Source of the DNA: Membranipora membranacea
Lineage: Eukaryota; Bryozoa; Gymnolaemata; Cheilostomatida; Membraniporidae
NCBI GenBank assembly: GCA_914767715.1
Contig: OU612069.1
Coordinates: forward strand, 10,537,387-10,601,386
DNA: 64,000 nucleotides
Direction of reading: 5' to 3'
In this document: piece by piece, positions 60,076 to 64,000 of the stretch
How positions within the stretch are numbered: position 1 is the first letter of the stretch
Layout of the letters: each line of letters opens with the position of its first letter
Program-made: the position numbers and the translations under genes
Notes under the pieces: model-generated
The model's database searches: none
What the model was told of the DNA's origin: nothing
What the model saw: the letters and a program-made list of their open reading frames with translations, nothing else

Positions 60076-61165
60076 AACAACCAAACTCGCAGCAAACACT
60101 GACAATAAGCGCTCCAAACTGAGCAGGCTTATTGTGTTCAGTGACTCAGTCATATCTAATTTTCAGCGATCGCTGATAGTGATAGTGTCTCGTTTGGAAA
60201 TTTTGCAGCAATCACCGATAGTGGTAGTTTTCTAGTCTTTGACCCATCCGCAAAATTCAGTATAATCCCACAGTATATATTTTTTTTGATAAGTAGGTGT
60301 AAGAAGTGGTTAGCTTACATTGCTCTACTAATTTGATTAATTTTAACGTATACTGCAACCAGTCATATCTAACTTTGCAATGCTCGCTGATAGTGGTAGT
60401 ATTTTTAATTTTTGTTGTGCCCACAACAGCAATAGTGGTAGCCGTTAGCCTTGGTTGTGCCCTCATAAATTAGTATAATCCCGCAGTAACAGCCCTCTGT
60501 TTTGTCATGTAGTGATAAAAGTGGTTAAGTACAGGGCTGTATTTGTTTTGATAATTTTTATCTCATAAATTAAAACAGATCTAATATAATTTGGCTGGTA
60601 TTATACCCTGCGTGTCTTGATTTACTATATTATTTCATGGATGAGAGATTACCAAAGACTTTATATATATATATATATATGTCACTTACCCTAGCTTCAT
60701 CATACATACATATCTGGAGTTGGCATACTCAATTTACAGCACAGATCTATTCTTCCTCATGAAGCGACAATAAAATTTGCAGTAAAATCTTTTAACAAGG
60801 AATCCAAGCTGAGCAGGTTGTGCTCAGTCATGACTAGGAATATTTATGCAAAAATCTATGATGATGGTGGTGGTGCTTTGATCTGGCTCATCCAACAAAA
60901 TATTCGTGATACTGTGTTGTGGGTATTCTGTGCATTTGAATAGTAGTGGTAGAAGTGTTAAGAGTAGACGGCTGTATTTGTTTCAATATTTATTGGCTAA
61001 TGATTGTAACTTATCAGGTCTGTTCTCGCTTTGGATTCGCCTAAGGAGTCAATTTTTTATACCATCTCGTGCGGAAAGGTCTTTTACATAAACTCACAAA
61101 TTTTCTCTGTGTTTAAATAATTAGGGGCCGGACAAGAGCTGATATCATGCGCGGCGTCCCTTGAT
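60076..61165. repeat. Diverged internal tandem duplication in the right half of the THAP element
   Basis: 60085-60642 and about 60770-61175 share, in order, AGCTGAGCAGG-type sequence, CTCAGTCAT, TAGTGGTAG, GGCTGTATTTGTTT and CTTGATT...ATTATTTCA. The right terminal region is therefore duplicated, which explains why the inner inverted block (60525-60642) is separated from the outer one by about 520 bases. A (TA)n run lies at 60660-60681. Confidence 0.6.
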
Positions 61166-61300
61166 TCTTCACATTATTTCATTGAATGGTATATAGTAAA
61201 CTATGGCTCACAGCACAAACTAATTATGTCATGTCGTGCTATTTAAGTGGGACAGTATTGAATGCTAATTGGCCTGTCTAGGTAGTATATTAAGTCTATG

Positions 61301-61308
61301 GCAAATAA
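61301..61308 (+). repeat. Right target site duplication GCAAATAA
   Basis: Identical to 58634-58641; marks the right end of the THAP element. Confidence 0.85.
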
Positions 61309-62325
61309 TCTCAACTGATAGAAAGGACGTTGTCAGCAAACTGCAGCATTCCTGATGTATTTGTCCAGATATAAGGGTGTGTGTGTCATCAAAACATATT
61401 ACTTGCAAATAAAGAGTGCACTAATGGGCCGTCAGTGAAATAAAAATTTTATAGAAGTACGAAGGCTTAATTTTCTTCAGAGGCAATGAACGAAATATTT
61501 TGTATTCGGTGCACTATGTGCCATAAAAGACCTAATCAATACTTTCAATCGATTTTCAAAAAAGGTAGCTATTGTTCTTCTTTTGTTTGCATTGGATAAG
61601 TCCTTGCACAGCTTATTGTTATTGTTGAATTGGTGGACTCCTTTGAGAGAAAACAAATGCAAATGCATTACACTGTAGATCAAGTAAACATTACTTACAA
61701 ATAATGTGCTTGCAATTTATATAATGTTCGATGTAGTGGTCTTAATGAATAAAAAATACCAGAGTTAGATTATTCAAGACAACATGTGATCGATGTGTTT
61801 ATTACTATAACTGCAAAAAAAAGCCGTGAAATTCGGTTTTGACACTGGCAAAAGACAGAACATAGAAAACATCAGGTATCTGTGGTAAGAGCTAAAACAA
61901 AGCTTTGTGTCAAATCTTAGTTCAGGGGGCTTTATGACCATGTATCTCATTATGTACATGATGTGTCATCAAATTAGTTGTTCTTGAATAAAGAAAACAA
62001 ATTGTAGCCCAGCACATGACATGACTAGGTTAGACACTGATACGCTCATCACCATGAAGAATGAGGTCTCAATTATTCAGCCTGTCATCATGAGACCACA
62101 CCCATCTGCATAATTGGGGAATCCCCTACTGAAGTTCAACAATGTATAGCCTGAGAACCATAACACATTGAAAAGTCCCTTTTAGATAAGGGGAAGTCCC
62201 CTTCGATATAATAATGACACTGATAGCATTGTGGCTGCTTGTAGTTTACTTGTAGTTTGCTTGCATTGCGCTTGCAGTGTAAAGCAACTAGTAGTTTGCC
62301 GGTGATAAATAAGCAAAGGTGATTG
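61309..62325. other. Intergenic, no gene found
   Basis: No exon supported. A segment near 61624-61656 (GAATTGGTGGACTC then TTTGAGAGAAA) is nearly repeated at 62330-62358, just before the RING gene start codon. Confidence 0.55.
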
Positions 62326-62368
62326 TGGTGAATTGGTGGACTCATTTGAGAGAAATTATAAACAAAAC

Positions 62369-62544
62369 ATGGCGATGAATGCTAAGGAGGATAACCCAGA
62401 GGGTGATACAGAGAAGATAAGCTGTGGATATTGCCTGAGAGTTTTATCAGAGATGGAGGACCCTAGACAGCTCCCCTGTCATCATGTATTTTGTATGCAG
62501 TGTCTATCTTCGTACTATCAGACTAAAGGCTGTCCATTTTGTGG
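62369..62544 (+). CDS. RING-finger protein, first coding exon (partial gene)
   Basis: The ATG at 62369 has a good context (AAACATGG). The exon encodes about 58 residues and ends at a GTGAGT donor in phase 2. It holds a complete C3HC4 RING: C19-x2-C22, C37-x-H39-x2-C42-x2-C45 and C55-x2-C58 (CGYC, PCHHVFC, MQC, CPFC). Such RINGs recruit E2 enzymes in ubiquitin ligases; the spacing and CPFC ending resemble N-terminal RINGs of TRIM-like proteins. Earlier in-frame codons exist back to 62333, but that start is TTG. The following exons were not identified: the open frame at 63287-63461 behind a good acceptor is in the wrong phase to join directly. Confidence 0.8.
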
Positions 62545-64000
62545 GTGAGTGATGTTCTGCTTTTTTATACTTACGAGGAGTTGGTGCTATACAAAGTGTA
62601 ACGGCGATGTTGATATTGTCCAAACCAATAAGATACCCTCCCATAAGCGCTTATGATGTGGCCATATTGGTATGTACAGATGATAGCTAGGTATGATGAT
62701 AGCACTCTATCATATTGTAGTTTCATGTTCTATCCCCGACCTCTCTGTATCACCAATCAAAGCAGACAAATCCTGCATCTGTTCTGTCACTCTGTTGATT
62801 TGTTGACACCAGGGTCTTGAGAAATGTCAGGCATTCATTTCCTTGCTTCGAAGGATCTCTTGCGTATAGAGAATAAGGGTTTGATTGTTGATGAGGACAC
62901 ACCTCAACATAGTAAAGTATCCCTGAATTACCTCGCAACCACCGAGGTATCGCTTGCTTCATGTATCTTCAACCTGCAAGATCAGACATCAGACAGATCT
63001 GACATTGTTTCTCTAATCTTACTGGTATTTCCAGAAAATTGCATTGTGGGATACTCTTGCAATGTTGTGCCAGTCCTAGACATCGTGGGCGGTCAATGTC
63101 ATAAGGGTGTGTCTTTGTTCAAAGTACTCTGTTAGTACAAGTGGACTGATTTATTGAAATCTTGTTACACAAATCATTAACGGAATCCAGGCCCAGTGTA
63201 TTAATCATCTCTTGACTCCTAACAAAGATACATACTGAATTTCAATTGTGAGATACACTCTGCTGAAAATTGGTCTCCAATTTACAGGATTGGTATCAGG
63301 GTCTAGGGGCTTTATCAAGCTGTGACATACAGGGACCCCTGTACCTGTATGCCGCATTATCCACCACTGGCGGTTTGTTGTTCAATGTTACTGTGCAGGG
63401 TACTTTAATTGAATCTCCGCTAGCCGTGCATTACAGATTAAGCTACTTGATAACTTCCTAATATACTCTTTACATTGAATTCCATATCTGGAATAGCATC
63501 ATTAGCTTTCTTTTGCAAAACAAAGGGCTTGCAAAAATAGCCAGTCCCTAGTAGCAATCTAGAAATGCCCTAATCATCGACACTGTATGGCATACTGACT
63601 CTCGTGATCTGACTGGGCATGTAGATCACTGATAAACTAGGTTATCATTACCACAAAGCAGATGTCGTAAGGCTAAGTATGCATCATGCGTGACTTGAAT
63701 TCGCGCATGTGCAAGAACAATGAGTTTAGTTTAGGTTCTGATTGCATCTTTGGGAAGGGGAAATTGGATACCCCCTGCATAAACTGTCAATCAAAATCAG
63801 CTAATAATGACAAGAGAGGATAACTATTAATAACAAATCCTCACGCTTTGGGAAGTATGTCACCAGAGCAGGTAGCCAATCAGATGGCTTCGGAATTCCG
63901 AGGCTCAATTTTGCAGAGATCAGCTCATGCCCAGAGCTGAGCATGCGCAGAATGACTGTATGGGGTGTAATTACTGTTTGCAATTTTGTAAACAAGACAA
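62545..64000. other. Probable intron and downstream sequence of the RING gene, not modelled
   Basis: Contains two open frames without recognisable family: 62824-63135 (103 codons from ATG) and 63287-63461 (DWYQGLGALSSCDIQGPLYL, preceded by TTTACAG). The second could be a terminal exon if another exon restores the phase. Nothing else is supported. Confidence 0.4.

Larger units (their letters stand above)
58642..61300. mobile_element. THAP-carrying DNA transposon (P-superfamily candidate), 2659 bp, with 8-bp target duplication
   Basis: The ends are exact inverted repeats of 28 bases (left starts CATAGACTTAATATACTACC, right is its complement ending TATTAAGTCTATG). They are flanked directly by GCAAATAA at 58634-58641 and again at 61301-61308. 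Inside the ends, a further segment of about 85 bases is inverted-repeated with two mismatches (58692-58782 and about 61168-61258). A second inverted block pairs 58786-58885 with 60525-60642. The only gene is a THAP-domain protein. THAP domain, 8-bp duplication and CA...TG ends together fit the P element superfamily; hAT also makes 8-bp duplications but lacks THAP. No transposase catalytic domain is present, so this copy is non-autonomous. Confidence 0.82.

Noticed and set aside
62824-63135. 103-codon open frame as a separate gene
   Set aside because: No recognisable domain, signal or splice context; left inside the unmodelled RING gene region.

Overview
This is animal nuclear DNA. Genes are split by GT-AG introns of about 0.2-2 kb, several have TATA boxes and a non-coding first exon, and the intergenic sequence is AT-rich and full of SINEs, small inverted repeats and microsatellites. 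Secreted chitin-binding proteins, a short membrane collagen, a lectin-like mucin and snRNA- or tRNA-headed SINEs fit an invertebrate. I lean towards a marine lophotrochozoan (mollusc-like), but the sequence does not prove it.

Layout. 0.6-1.6 kb (+): last two coding exons of SUGT1 (SGT1 co-chaperone). 2.5-8.5 kb (-): complete nine-exon gene for a type II membrane collagen-like protein with a furin site and a Thr-rich stalk, convergent with SUGT1. 10.5-14.1 kb (-): six-exon gene for a secreted protein of unknown family. 15.6-22.5 kb (-): secreted mucin-like protein with about 28 copies of an 18-residue Thr/Asp-rich repeat and a C-terminal F5/8C (fucolectin-like) domain. 24.7-32.6 kb (+): two tandem, nearly identical genes for secreted proteins with two CBM14 chitin-binding domains. 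34.3-36.4 kb (+): a third, diverged CBM14 gene. 37-52.7 kb: repeat-dense, with two tRNA-derived SINE families, a decaying tandem array, several copies of a larger dispersed repeat, and SINEs headed by U2 snRNA sequence. 43.4-46.4 kb (-) and 52.9-56.3 kb (+): two arms of a 3-kb inverted duplication, each with a CBM14 gene. The left copy is intact; the right has an in-frame stop, a lost cysteine and a LINE insertion. A third broken copy lies at 56.3-57.1 kb. 58.6-61.3 kb: a 2.66-kb element with 28-bp terminal inverted repeats, an 8-bp target duplication and a THAP-domain gene, probably a P-superfamily transposon derivative. 62.4 kb (+): first coding exon of a RING-finger gene whose remainder I could not model.

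Working together. Six of the genes encode secreted or membrane-anchored extracellular proteins (chitin binding, collagen-like, mucin/lectin-like). They could contribute to a shared matrix, cuticle, mucus or shell coat; that is inferred only from domain content and proximity. The CBM14 genes share one exon plan: non-coding exon, signal peptide exon, then one exon per chitin-binding domain, all joined in phase 1. This shows descent from one ancestor by tandem and inverted duplication. Codon choice suggests the tandem pair is highly expressed.
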